Positions 35,748 to 45,200 of a stretch of 49,575 bases of DNA are shown here, in pieces (positions within the stretch are counted from its first letter, which is position 1; each line of letters begins with the position of its first letter). The notes under the pieces were generated by a model. It was given only the letters and a program-made list of their open reading frames with translations. It was not told where the DNA came from and ran no database searches. Source of the stretch: Rickettsiales bacterium (GTDB taxonomy: Bacteria > Pseudomonadota > Alphaproteobacteria > Rickettsiales > JABSSG01); assembly GCA_020049805.1 (NCBI GenBank), contig JAGVLN010000024.1:1-49575 (forward strand), given 5' to 3'. The position numbers and the translations under genes were made by a program.

Positions 35748-35885
35748 ATGAAAGATAATAATAAATCATCAAATAATACAGCAGAAGAAATATTAAACCT
35801 CCCTAAAGAAATTGGTGGGCAGCCAGGCCCAGAACCTACTAGATATGGAGATTGGGAGAAAAATGGCCGTGTAACTGATTTTTAA
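35748..35885 (+). CDS. DUF1674 / succinate dehydrogenase assembly factor 4-like protein
   Basis: A 45-residue gene, divergent from rsmE. The C-terminal half is the DUF1674/SdhAF4 signature PGPEPTRYGDWEKNGRVTDF, unmistakable in so short a protein. SdhAF4 binds the flavoprotein SdhA and promotes assembly of succinate dehydrogenase. It is easily missed because of its size. No sdh genes are in the window. The N-terminal ~20 residues are polar and variable, as in the family. Confidence 0.9.
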   Translation: MKDNNKSSNNTAEEILNLPKEIGGQPGPEPTRYGDWEKNGRVTDF

Positions 35886-35931
35886 CTACCTTTAATTTAT
35901 TAACTAAATCTTAAACTTTATATTTTACCAT

Positions 35932-35937
35932 TATAAT
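35932..35937 (+). promoter_or_regulatory. Putative -10 box of the ketone-body operon
   Basis: A perfect TATAAT lies 23 bp before the ATG of the dehydrogenase gene, with no convincing -35 box 17 bp upstream. An AGGAG ribosome binding site follows. Confidence 0.4.
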
Positions 35938-35960
35938 ATAAATTTTAATGAGGAGTTAGT

Positions 35961-36743
35961 ATGTTAAAAGGTAAAAGTGCAATTATCACAGGGTCAACCA
36001 GTGGGATAGGTTTAGGTATTGCTCATGTTTTAGCAGAAAAAAATTGTAATATTTTATTTAATGGCTTTGGCGATGCTAATGAAATCAAACAATTACAAGA
36101 TGAATTTCGTACTAAGTATAAGGTAAAAGTAGATTATTGTGGTGCGGATATGTCTAAACCCCAACAAATTGAAGCTATGATTAAGCAAGCTGAAAGTGAG
36201 TTTGGGAGTGTAGATATTTTGGTAAATAATGCTGGTATCCAATATACAGCACCGGTGGAAGATTTTCCTACTGAAAAATGGGATGCTATCATTGCAATTA
36301 ATTTATCTGCAAGCTTTCATGCCATTAAACACGCGCTTCCTGGTATGCAAAAAAGAAAATTTGGTCGAATAATTAATATTGCTTCTGCACATGGGTTAGT
36401 TGCTTCTGTGCATAAGGCTGCATATGTTGCTGCAAAACATGGGCTAGTTGGGTTAACCAAAGTTGTGGCGTTAGAAAATGCAGCTTCACCAATTACTTGT
36501 AATGCAATTTGTCCTGGTTGGGTTAAAACTCCTCTGGTTGAGAAGCAAATAGAGAATATTTCTAAAGAGAAAAAAATTTCTATTAAGGATGCAGAGTTCG
36601 AATTATTAAGCGAAAAACAACCTTCATTAAGGTTCGTTGAAACTGATCAAATTGGTGGTTTAGTTTTATTTTTAGCAAGTGATGCAGCTGCAAATATGAC
36701 AGGTAGTCATATTTCTATAGATGGTGGTTGGACAGCTTGTTAA
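35961..36743 (+). CDS. bdhA: 3-hydroxybutyrate dehydrogenase
   Basis: A 260-residue short-chain dehydrogenase that interconverts D-3-hydroxybutyrate and acetoacetate with NAD. The cofactor motif TGSTSGIG is at residues 10-17, NNAG near 90, and the catalytic Tyr155/Lys159 lie in AAYVAAKHG. CPGWVKTPLVEKQIE and the C-terminal SDAAANMTGSHISIDGGW are characteristic of the bacterial hydroxybutyrate branch. Ribosome binding site AGGAG. It heads an operon with acetoacetate decarboxylase and a patatin. Confidence 0.93.
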   Translation: MLKGKSAIITGSTSGIGLGIAHVLAEKNCNILFNGFGDANEIKQLQDEFRTKYKVKVDYCGADMSKPQQIEAMIKQAESEFGSVDILVNNAGIQYTAPVEDFPTEKWDAIIAINLSASFHAIKHALPGMQKRKFGRIINIASAHGLVASVHKAAYVAAKHGLVGLTKVVALENAASPITCNAICPGWVKTPLVEKQIENISKEKKISIKDAEFELLSEKQPSLRFVETDQIGGLVLFLASDAAANMTGSHISIDGGWTAC

Positions 36744-36766
36744 TTAGGTTTGAAGGGGAGAATCAA

Positions 36767-37537
36767 ATGAATAAAGATACAATTCTAAAATTATCAGGCA
36801 TGCCCCCATATTGTCCTAGCTATCCACGAGGGCCATATCGGTTTATTAATAGAGAATATTTCACTATAATTTATAAAAGTGATCCGGAAGTAATACGTTG
36901 TGCGGTGCCAGAACCACTTGAGCCTAATAAAGATGATATAGTAATGTACGAGTTTCTGCGTATGCCTGATTCTTCAGGGTTTGGTAGTTATTCAGAAAGT
37001 GGAATTGTAATTCCATGCATGTTCGGTAAAGAAGAGGTGAATTATACTGTCCAGATGTATTTAGATTGTTCCCCACCTATTGTTGCTGGCAGAGAAATAT
37101 GGGGGTTTCCAAAAAAGGATGCTTTGCCAAAGTTAGAAGTTATTCATGATACTCTAACTGGGACATTAGAATATGCAGGGCAGTTGGTAGCTATGGGTAC
37201 AATGGGTTATAAACATGAAAATTTATTGCATCATAATCCTAAACATAAGGAATTAGCAGATATTAAAGCGATTACAGTCAAGCTAGCTAAAACTCAAGTT
37301 AATCTAAAAATTATTCCTCATGTTGATGGTTCAACAGAAATTGCTCAGCTAATTGCTTATAACATGACTGATATACAAGTTAAAGGAGCATGGGTTGGTC
37401 CAGCTAGATTACATTTAGTTCCGCATGTTAATGCGCCGGTTGCAGATTTTTCAGTAAAAAATATTATAGGTGGTAGTCATTTTATTGCTGATGCAACTTT
37501 GCCTTATGGGCGCGTTATTCATGACTATTTGAAGTAA
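36767..37537 (+). CDS. adc: Acetoacetate decarboxylase
   Basis: Acetoacetate decarboxylase converts acetoacetate to acetone and CO2 through a Schiff base on lysine. I start at 36767 because AAGGGGAG precedes it by 6 nt, giving 256 residues. The active-site pair Lys116-Lys117 lies in EIWGFPKKDALPKL, in the same register as Lys115-Lys116 of the clostridial enzyme. It uses the product of the dehydrogenase directly upstream, and the patatin start follows after 13 bp. Confidence 0.93.
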   Translation: MNKDTILKLSGMPPYCPSYPRGPYRFINREYFTIIYKSDPEVIRCAVPEPLEPNKDDIVMYEFLRMPDSSGFGSYSESGIVIPCMFGKEEVNYTVQMYLDCSPPIVAGREIWGFPKKDALPKLEVIHDTLTGTLEYAGQLVAMGTMGYKHENLLHHNPKHKELADIKAITVKLAKTQVNLKIIPHVDGSTEIAQLIAYNMTDIQVKGAWVGPARLHLVPHVNAPVADFSVKNIIGGSHFIADATLPYGRVIHDYLK

Positions 37538-37550
37538 ATTGAGGGGGAGA

Positions 37551-38663
37551 ATGAAAAAAATAAATCTTGCATTACAAGGAGGAGGAGCTTTAGGGGCTTA
37601 CACTTGGGGTGTATTAGATAGGTTGCTAGAAGAAAAGGATATAGAAATAGAAGGAATAAGTGGTACAAGTGCTGGTGCTATTAATGCAGCAGTAGTAGCT
37701 AATGGTTATGAAAAAGATGGTCGTGAAGGAGCTCGAAAAGAGCTTGGTATTCTATGGAAGGGAATTAGTGAGTTAGGCAAAATTGGTCCTATTTATCAAA
37801 CGCCTTTTGATCGAATGATGTTTGGTTGGAATTTAGAAGGTAATGCTAGTTATAATTATCTAGATAGGCTTTCAAGGTTATATTCTCCTTATGAAGTGAA
37901 TCCTATGAATATTAATCCTTTAAGAAGTTTTCTAGAAAAAATATTAGATTTTGAAATGCTGCGCAAATCAAAAAAAGTAAAATTATTTATTTCTGCGACT
38001 ACAGTTAGGACGGGTAGAGCAAGAGTATTTACTACTGAAGAAATGAGTCTAAATGTTTTATTAGCTTCTGCTTGCTTGCCCTACATGTTTCAAGCTATTG
38101 AAATAGAAGGAGAGCATTTTTGGGATGGCGGCTACATGGGTAATCCGGCATTATGGCCGTTAATATATGGCTGTAAATCGCGAGATATACTTTTAATTCA
38201 AATTAACCCCCTTGTAAGGCATAAATTACCAGTTAAAGCTCATGAAATCACAGATCGTATCAATGAGATTAGTTTTAATGCCAGTTTAGTCGCTGAAATG
38301 AGAGCTATTCATTTTGTATCAAAAATGATTAATAAAAATATTGTTGACCAAAATGCATATAAGGATTTACATATTCATATGATAGAATCTTCTGAAGCCA
38401 TGCAAGAACTAAATGCATCAAGTAAATTAAATGCTAATTGGGAGTTCTTTTTATATCTTAAGGATATGGGACGTAATGCAGCTAATTTATGGTTAAAGGA
38501 TAATTATCAGTATATAGGTAATGCTTCTTCTTTAGATATAGAGCAAGTATTCTTTCCTGCTCTTGTAGAAGAACATCCGTATGTAGATCAACCGGTGCCG
38601 TGCCATGCTTTGGATATGACTGAAGAAATGATAGAAAATGATGAAGATGATCAGCGGCCATAA
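37551..38663 (+). CDS. Patatin-like phospholipase
   Basis: Patatin phospholipases use a Ser-Asp dyad to release fatty acids from phospholipids. The start at 37551 is set by the strong GAGGGGGAG site. The oxyanion motif QGGGALGAY is at residues 9-17, the nucleophile Ser40 is in GTSAG, and the dyad Asp192 is in WDGGYMGNPAL. The protein has 370 residues, no signal peptide, and an acidic C-terminus. Patatins of intracellular bacteria such as Legionella and Rickettsia are secreted effectors, but secretion cannot be inferred here. A bdhA-patatin operon is known from Legionella. Confidence 0.93.
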   Translation: MKKINLALQGGGALGAYTWGVLDRLLEEKDIEIEGISGTSAGAINAAVVANGYEKDGREGARKELGILWKGISELGKIGPIYQTPFDRMMFGWNLEGNASYNYLDRLSRLYSPYEVNPMNINPLRSFLEKILDFEMLRKSKKVKLFISATTVRTGRARVFTTEEMSLNVLLASACLPYMFQAIEIEGEHFWDGGYMGNPALWPLIYGCKSRDILLIQINPLVRHKLPVKAHEITDRINEISFNASLVAEMRAIHFVSKMINKNIVDQNAYKDLHIHMIESSEAMQELNASSKLNANWEFFLYLKDMGRNAANLWLKDNYQYIGNASSLDIEQVFFPALVEEHPYVDQPVPCHALDMTEEMIENDEDDQRP

Positions 38664-38696
38664 TATTATATTTGATATTTAAACTTATTGAGTTGA

Positions 38697-39866
38697 ATGG
38701 AACGAGAAGAAGAATTTATAAGAGATATCGAAGATTTTAAGGCTAAAATTGAAGATGATTCCGTTCATCATCATAAAAAAGTATTACCAGCAGTATTTTT
38801 TATCACTTTGATTTTTGCATTATTTCACTATTTCATTGTTCATCTGTTAACCCAAAATTGGAGTTGGTCAGAAAAAGGAAATATCTTTATAACAACTATA
38901 TTTACTATGGGTTTAATTTCCATGCCAATAGGATTTATTGTATCTTATCGAGTAAATAATGGTCGTAACCATCCTTTAACTTGGTTAGGGTATATATGGA
39001 TGGGATATTTTACTATAATTTTAACCTTAGCTATTATATTTTTTATTTATTCATTATTTTTCCCTACTATTAATTCATTATCCTCTAATTTGATTTGGAT
39101 TTCGATTTTAATATCCTTATATGCTTTATGGAACGGACTTCGTGACCCAGCAATTAAGGAGTATAATATTAATAACAAAGCTTTAAAAGGCTTACGTATA
39201 GTACAAATAACAGATGTGCATCTTGGTTTCTTATATCTCAATAAAAAATGGTTTCAGCGTCAAATAAATAGAATAAATAATCTCAAGGCAGATATGGTGG
39301 TTGTTACAGGTGATTTGGTTGAAGGTAGTTATAAAGATGTGGTGGGAATTCTTCAGTGTTTTAAAGTATTAGAGGCTTCTCATAAATTTTATATAACAGG
39401 TAATCATGAATATATCCATGGTGGAAATATTTGGGAAAAAGAAATGAAGAATTTAGGATGGGTTGTATTACATAATTCAAATAATATAATAGATTATAAT
39501 AATAGCAAAATTTTGATTGCAGGCGTGCCAGATTATATGGCACCAAAATTTGATAAATCTGCTCAATCTGATCCAGATAAGGCGCTTTCCACTAACAAAA
39601 ATGTCGATTATAAAATTCTATTGGCTCATGAACCTATTAGTTATTTGCATTGCAAACAAGGTAAACCAGATTTAGTTCTATCAGGTCATACTCATGGTGG
39701 GCAGATATTTCCTTTTGGATTGCTAGTAAGACTTGCGCACCCAGTGGTTTCTCATTGGAAAAAAGATGGTCATACAATGATTTATGTAAGCGAGGGTACT
39801 GGTTTTTGGGGGCCGCCTATGAGACTTGGAACTAGGAGTGAAATTACAGTTTTTGACTTTAGCTAA
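38697..39866 (+). CDS. Membrane-anchored metallophosphoesterase
   Basis: The 389-residue protein has about four membrane helices in the first ~150 residues (near 30-50, 63-83, 98-125 and 129-147) and a calcineurin-like phosphoesterase domain after them. The metal-binding motifs are intact: QITDVHLG, VVTGDLVEG, ITGNHEYIHGG, and SGHTHGGQIFP. The layout matches YkuE/YaeI-like enzymes, some of which act on lipid substrates such as UDP-diacylglucosamine. The substrate here is unknown. Its start is 33 bp after the patatin stop, so it may belong to that operon. Confidence 0.88.
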   Translation: MEREEEFIRDIEDFKAKIEDDSVHHHKKVLPAVFFITLIFALFHYFIVHLLTQNWSWSEKGNIFITTIFTMGLISMPIGFIVSYRVNNGRNHPLTWLGYIWMGYFTIILTLAIIFFIYSLFFPTINSLSSNLIWISILISLYALWNGLRDPAIKEYNINNKALKGLRIVQITDVHLGFLYLNKKWFQRQINRINNLKADMVVVTGDLVEGSYKDVVGILQCFKVLEASHKFYITGNHEYIHGGNIWEKEMKNLGWVVLHNSNNIIDYNNSKILIAGVPDYMAPKFDKSAQSDPDKALSTNKNVDYKILLAHEPISYLHCKQGKPDLVLSGHTHGGQIFPFGLLVRLAHPVVSHWKKDGHTMIYVSEGTGFWGPPMRLGTRSEITVFDFS

Positions 39867-39871
39867 ATGAT

Positions 39872-40273
39872 TTATTTTTTATGCTTTACAGTTTTTGGTT
39901 TGTGGTTCTCTTTTTCTAAAAACCTAATTAAAGCTTCATCATAAGAATTTCCATGAATAAGACCAACTAATTTATAGCCTTTTTTGATCAAACTATTACC
40001 GTAATATTCATTTGCATTAAAGGAAATTATCACTGAGATAAAAAATTTAATTATTTCTGTTTGAGTGATTGAAAGAAAAAAATGTGAAGCAATAGCTCCT
40101 AAAATTGCCACTATAACGTAGATAATAAGCACATTCCAGACTCTTTTATATATTGCCCAAAAACTACTAAATATAAGACAATACCAGTTAAAAGTTTCAG
40201 GAATTAAAATTATATCTTCCATCCCATCTTGAGTTTTAGCTTTTGAATTAATATATATATTATAAGTTTTCAT
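39872..40273 (-). CDS. DUF2628 membrane protein
   Basis: A 133-residue small membrane protein with the DUF2628 pattern: a polar N-terminus, FNWYCLIFSSFWAIYKRVWN, a hydrophobic helix (~52-72), a second helix (~78-92), then NEYYGNSLIKKGYK and a basic C-terminus. The function of this family is unknown. It is convergent with the phosphoesterase gene (5-bp gap) and divergent from hslV. Confidence 0.8.
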   Translation of the reverse strand: MKTYNIYINSKAKTQDGMEDIILIPETFNWYCLIFSSFWAIYKRVWNVLIIYVIVAILGAIASHFFLSITQTEIIKFFISVIISFNANEYYGNSLIKKGYKLVGLIHGNSYDEALIRFLEKENHKPKTVKHKK

Positions 40274-40358
40274 AATTACTGATTTATAGAGTTTGAGGTT
40301 TTATTCTCGATATGATATTAGTTATAATTATGTGCCAAATGATAATGTACAAGGATAT

Positions 40359-40901
40359 ATGACGCAAGATAAATTACATGGTACTACGATACTTTCAGTG
40401 AGAAAAAACAACAAGGTAGCAATTGCAGCTGATGGCCAAGTAACCTTAGGTAACAGTGTTATGAAAGCAACTGCAAGAAAACTCAGATCATTAGCAAATG
40501 GAACAATACATGTTGGTTTTGCGGGATCCACAGCTGATGCTTTAACTCTATATGAAAGGTTAGAAGAAAAACTAGATAAATGTAATAATCAATTAACTAG
40601 AGCTTGCGTAGAGTTAGCTAAGGATTGGCGTACAGATAAGTATTTGCGTCGATTGGAAGCGATGATGATTGTAGTTGATAAAGAGGTATCTTTAATAATT
40701 AGTGGAAATGGTGATGTTATTGAGCCAGAAAATGGTGTGCTTGCTATAGGTTCTGGTGGAAATTTTGCTAAGGCTGCTGCTTTAGCTTTACTTGATGTTA
40801 AGGGATATGAAGCAGTTGATATTGTAAAAAAAGCTATGGCTATTACTGCTGATATTTGTATTTATTCTAATAATAACATTACTATAGAAACAATAGGTTA
40901 A
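40359..40901 (+). CDS. hslV: HslUV protease peptidase subunit
   Basis: HslV is a proteasome-like peptidase with an N-terminal threonine nucleophile, working with the HslU unfoldase. From the ATG at 40359 there are eight residues (MTQDKLHG) before the catalytic Thr in TTILSVRK; other alphaproteobacterial HslV proteins also carry such short propeptides, unlike E. coli where Thr follows the first Met. A TTG at 40293 would give a much longer leader and is unlikely. [11 protein letters not shown] and [14 protein letters not shown] are conserved. 180 residues. hslU follows after 1 bp. Confidence 0.95.
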   Translation: MTQDKLHGTTILSVRKNNKVAIAADGQVTLGNSVMKATARKLRSLANGTIHVGFAGSTADALTLYERLEEKLDKCNNQLTRACVELAKDWRTDKYLRRLEAMMIVVDKEVSLIISGNGDVIEPENGVLAIGSGGNFAKAAALALLDVKGYEAVDIVKKAMAITADICIYSNNNITIETIG

Positions 40902-40902
40902 T

Positions 40903-42252
40903 ATGCAAATTTCTTCTTCCAATAATTCTTTACAAAATACTCTTACACCAAAAGAAATTGTTGATGAATTAAATCGATTTATAGTTGGTCAATATGAGGC
41001 TAAAAAAGCTATGGCTATAGCGTTACGTAATAGATATAGACGCAAAGCCTTAGCTCCTCAATTACAAGAAGAAATTATGCCAAGAAATATTTTGATGGTT
41101 GGGCCGACAGGAGTTGGTAAAACTGAAATTGCTCGGAGGCTTTCAAAATTATCTGGTGCACCTTTTATTAAGGTTGAAGCTACTAAATTTACCGAGGTTG
41201 GTTATGTCGGAAGAGATGTAGAATCGGTTATTAGGGATTTATTAGAAATTGCCATTAATATGGTTAAAGAAAAAATCAAAAAAGAATTAGCTAGCAAAGC
41301 CAAAATTAAAACAGAAGAAAGGATTTTAGAGGTGTTAGTAGGGGAATCTGCTAGTGAAGCTACCAAAGAAAAATTTAAATCATTACTTTTCGAAGGTAAA
41401 ATTAATGATCGTGAAATTGAAATCAAAGTAAAAGATAATAAACCAACTTCTTTACCAAGTATGGAAATACCAGGAATGCCAGGTGCTCAGATGGGGGTAG
41501 TTAACATTGGTGAATTATTAGGCAAAGCTTTAGGTTCAAATGATCAAAAAAAGCTTAAGAAGATGACAGTAGCTGAAGCATATGAGATTTTGATAGCTGA
41601 AGAAACTGATAGCATGATTGATGAAGAAAAAATGATTAGAGAAGCAATAACTTTGGTTGAAAATGACGGTATAGTGTTTATAGATGAAATTGATAAGATT
41701 GCCTCCCGTGGTAGTAATAATAAGGGTGGCGAGGTTAGCAGAGAAGGAGTGCAACGTGATTTTTTACCGTTAATAGAAGGTACTACAGTTCCAACAAAAT
41801 ATGGTACAGTTAAAACGGATTATATTTTATTTATAGCTTCAGGAGCATTTCATATTGCTAAGCCTTCAGATTTATTACCTGAATTACAAGGAAGACTACC
41901 AATTAGAGTAGAATTAAAAGATTTAAGTAAAGAGGATTTAATAAGAATCCTGCAAGAACCAGAAGTGAGTCTTATTAAGCAATGCACTGCATTAATGGCC
42001 ACAGAGGGAGTCGAGTTAAGTTTCACTAAAGATGGAATTGAACATATAGCAGATATTGCAGCTCATATTAATCAAGAAGTAGAAAATATTGGAGCACGAA
42101 GATTACATACGGTAATGGAAAAATTATTGGAAGATGTGAGTTTTAATGCTAAAGATAATTCAGGTAAAACTATTGTAATTGATAAAAAATATGTTGATAA
42201 ACATCTTAATGCTATAGTTAAGCGTTCTGATTTATCTAACTTTATTCTTTAA
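40903..42252 (+). CDS. hslU: HslUV protease ATPase subunit
   Basis: HslU is the AAA+ hexamer that unfolds substrates for HslV. Walker A GPTGVGKT is at 67-74, Walker B is [11 protein letters not shown], and the intermediate (I) domain lies between (about 110-225), which separates HslU from ClpX. GYVGRDVE and the C-terminal [14 protein letters not shown] are typical. The C-terminus ends in SNFIL, the hydrophobic tail that inserts into HslV. 449 residues. Confidence 0.97.
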   Translation: MQISSSNNSLQNTLTPKEIVDELNRFIVGQYEAKKAMAIALRNRYRRKALAPQLQEEIMPRNILMVGPTGVGKTEIARRLSKLSGAPFIKVEATKFTEVGYVGRDVESVIRDLLEIAINMVKEKIKKELASKAKIKTEERILEVLVGESASEATKEKFKSLLFEGKINDREIEIKVKDNKPTSLPSMEIPGMPGAQMGVVNIGELLGKALGSNDQKKLKKMTVAEAYEILIAEETDSMIDEEKMIREAITLVENDGIVFIDEIDKIASRGSNNKGGEVSREGVQRDFLPLIEGTTVPTKYGTVKTDYILFIASGAFHIAKPSDLLPELQGRLPIRVELKDLSKEDLIRILQEPEVSLIKQCTALMATEGVELSFTKDGIEHIADIAAHINQEVENIGARRLHTVMEKLLEDVSFNAKDNSGKTIVIDKKYVDKHLNAIVKRSDLSNFIL

Positions 42253-42279
42253 TTTCAGTTTAATTTTCTATTATAAATC

Positions 42280-45200
42280 ATGTCTGATCTTGCTTTAGGG
42301 TTCGGTTTAAAATTTGAAGACTTATATGAGCGAGAAGGCTTATTAAAAGTTGATTATCATTTTCTTCAGCATCTTAAGGAAAGTAATTCCGAATTATATC
42401 ATCGTTTAATTTCCGTAAGAAATGAAAAACGGCCATTAGCAAAACTTGATTACTCAAATTTGATTGTTGAGCTTGCTCCTATTGTTGAAGATTATATTGC
42501 TAAAGTTTTTAATATTGAATTAGAAGTTAATGATCTATCCAAACAGCATAATAAATTATCAATAATTTTTCGTTGTAAAAGGCTATTTGTACAAAGGCGA
42601 GCTGTTAAGGAATATGCTTCTATTGATTGGCTTAATCATGATATTTCTCAGATAGAAACAGATTTATTAAAATTTTTAGGGATGCAAGAAATTGATGAAC
42701 TTTCTTTTTCTGAACAGGTTATGCTATGGTTACAGGAAGCTGAAAAACATAAGCAACAAATTGATTTAGCATTGCAATATGCGGCTTGGGCTACGCTTAA
42801 TGAGAAGGGAAAAATCAGACATAAAGCTGGTGTATTATTTAAATTACCAAAAAAATTAGATCCTTTAAATTTGATCGATTTAAAACAGCAAGTTGTGGAT
42901 GAGGTAAAGATTTTAAAGTCTGCTGATGTTAGGAGCCGAGATGGATTTAGTCTAACAGATACAGCTGGAACTTTAATTCAAGCTCTAGATCATGCTAATT
43001 ATTGTATCTTTTGCCATAATCAAGGTAAGGATTCTTGTTCTAAAGGTTTTTTAAACAGCCAACCTAATTCTACAAAATTTAAAACTAATGTTTTTGGAGA
43101 ACAGCTCACTGGATGTCCATTAGAAGAAAAAATTTCAGAAATGAATAATTTAAAATCTTTAGGTTATACTATTGGTGCATTAGCTACTGTCATAATTGAT
43201 AACCCTATGGTAGCTGCTACTGGCCATCGTATTTGTAATGATTGTATGAAATCATGCATTTATCAAAAGCAAGAGCCAGTAAATATTCCTAAAGTTGAAA
43301 CTAGGGTATTAAATGATGTATTGAATTTGCCCTGGGGGTTTGAAATTTATAGTCTTTTAACTAGATGGAATCCTTTAAACATTGAAAATTCAATTTGCAA
43401 GATTGCTACAGAATATAAAATTCTTGTAGCTGGCCTAGGACCAGCAGGTTTTACCTTAGCGCATTATTTATTAAATGAGGGTCATGTGGTAGTGGGGATC
43501 GATGGATTAAAAATTGAACCTTTAGATCCAACTTTATCTGGGATTAATGAAGAAGGAAGAAGAGTAAAATTCTTGCCAATTAAAGACATAAATAGAGTTT
43601 TTGAGAATTTAGATAACCGTGTTGCTCAAGGGTTTGGAGGAGTGGCAGAGTATGGCATTACCGTAAGATGGAATAAAAATTATTTAAAAATCATTCGCCT
43701 ACTTCTAGAAAGAAGAAGTAATTTTCGGATGTTTGGTAATGTTCGCTTTGGTAGTAATATCACTTATGAAACTGCAACCAGGGTAGGTTTTGATCACATT
43801 GCTTTAGCATTTGGTGCTGGAAAACCTAATTTGTTAGAGATGCCCAATGCTTTTGCTGGCGGTGTAAAAATGGCCTCAGATTTTTTAATGGCATTGCAAC
43901 TTACCGGTGCTGCTAGATATGATTTAATAGCTAACCTTCAAGTTCGTTTACCAATTTTAGTAATAGGTGGAGGGCTAACAGCTATCGATACAGCTACTGA
44001 ATCAGCTGCTTACTATGTAAGGCAAGTGGAAAAATTTGCTGAAAGATATAATATTTTAGTTGAACAGTATGGATTAGATGAAGTTACTAAAGACTTTACT
44101 CCTCGCGATTGGCTAATAGCACAAGAATTTATTGAACATGCTAAAATTTTTGCTGAAGAAAGAGGAAAAGCCACCCAAGAAAATCGCTCACCTAATTTTA
44201 TAAATATTCTTGATCAGTTAGGAGGAGTTAATGTAGTTTATAGAAAATCTATTACTGATGCTCCTAGTTATCGTTTAAATCCTGAAGAGTTACACATGGC
44301 TATGGAGGAAGGGATTGGTTTTGTTGAAAATGCTGTGCCGCAAGAGGTTCAAGTTGATCAAGATAATAATGTTACTGGTTTAAAAGTTAATATAGAGCAT
44401 AATATACATATTATACCGGCTCGTACGGTTTTTATAGCAGCTGGCACTAATCCAAATACGGTTTTACAGCGTGAAGACCCAGTTCATTTCCAATTAGATA
44501 AAAAATATTTTCGAGCGATTGATGAAGAAGGGAATATTGTCAGTTTACAAAAAATATCTAAGCCAGATAATAATTTTATTTTAACTACTATTGATCAAGA
44601 AAATAGGGCGGTGAGCTTTTTTGGCGATCTGCATCCATCATATGCTGGAAATGTAGTGAAAGCTATGGCCAGTGCTAAAAATGGTTATCAGGCCATTACC
44701 AATATTTTACAAAAAAGAAAGCCTGAGAAAATTAATACCTCAAAATTTTTTGAAACTCTCAACAATAAATTTACAGCTACAATTAAGGAAGTGATTCAAT
44801 TAACTCCTTCTATTGTTGAGGTAATAATAAAATCACCATTTGCTGCTGAGCAATTTCAGCCTGGTCAATTTTATCGATTACAAAATTACGAAGCAAATGC
44901 CTTAAAAGCTACAATTAAAGAGCAAGATATTAAGTTAGCGATGGAAGGCATAGCTGTAACCGGCGCATGGGTAGATAAAACTCAAGGTTTAATTTCACTT
45001 ATTGTATTAGAAATGGGAGGCTCTTCTGATTTATGCAGATTCTTAAAACCAGATGAAAAAGTAGCGTTAATGGGCCCAACAGGTCGTCCAACTGAAATAA
45101 AAGCAAATGAACAAGTGATGCTGGTAGGGGGCGGTTTAGGAAATGCGGTATTATTTTCAATTGCCAAAGCTTTTAAGGAAGCAGGGAGCAAGGTTTTATA

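Noticed and set aside
40228-40262. CTTGAG followed by AT-rich hexamers upstream of hslV as a second heat-shock promoter
   Set aside because: The downstream half reads AATATAT instead of CYTATNT, and spacing to other -10-like hexamers is wrong; AT richness explains the partial match.
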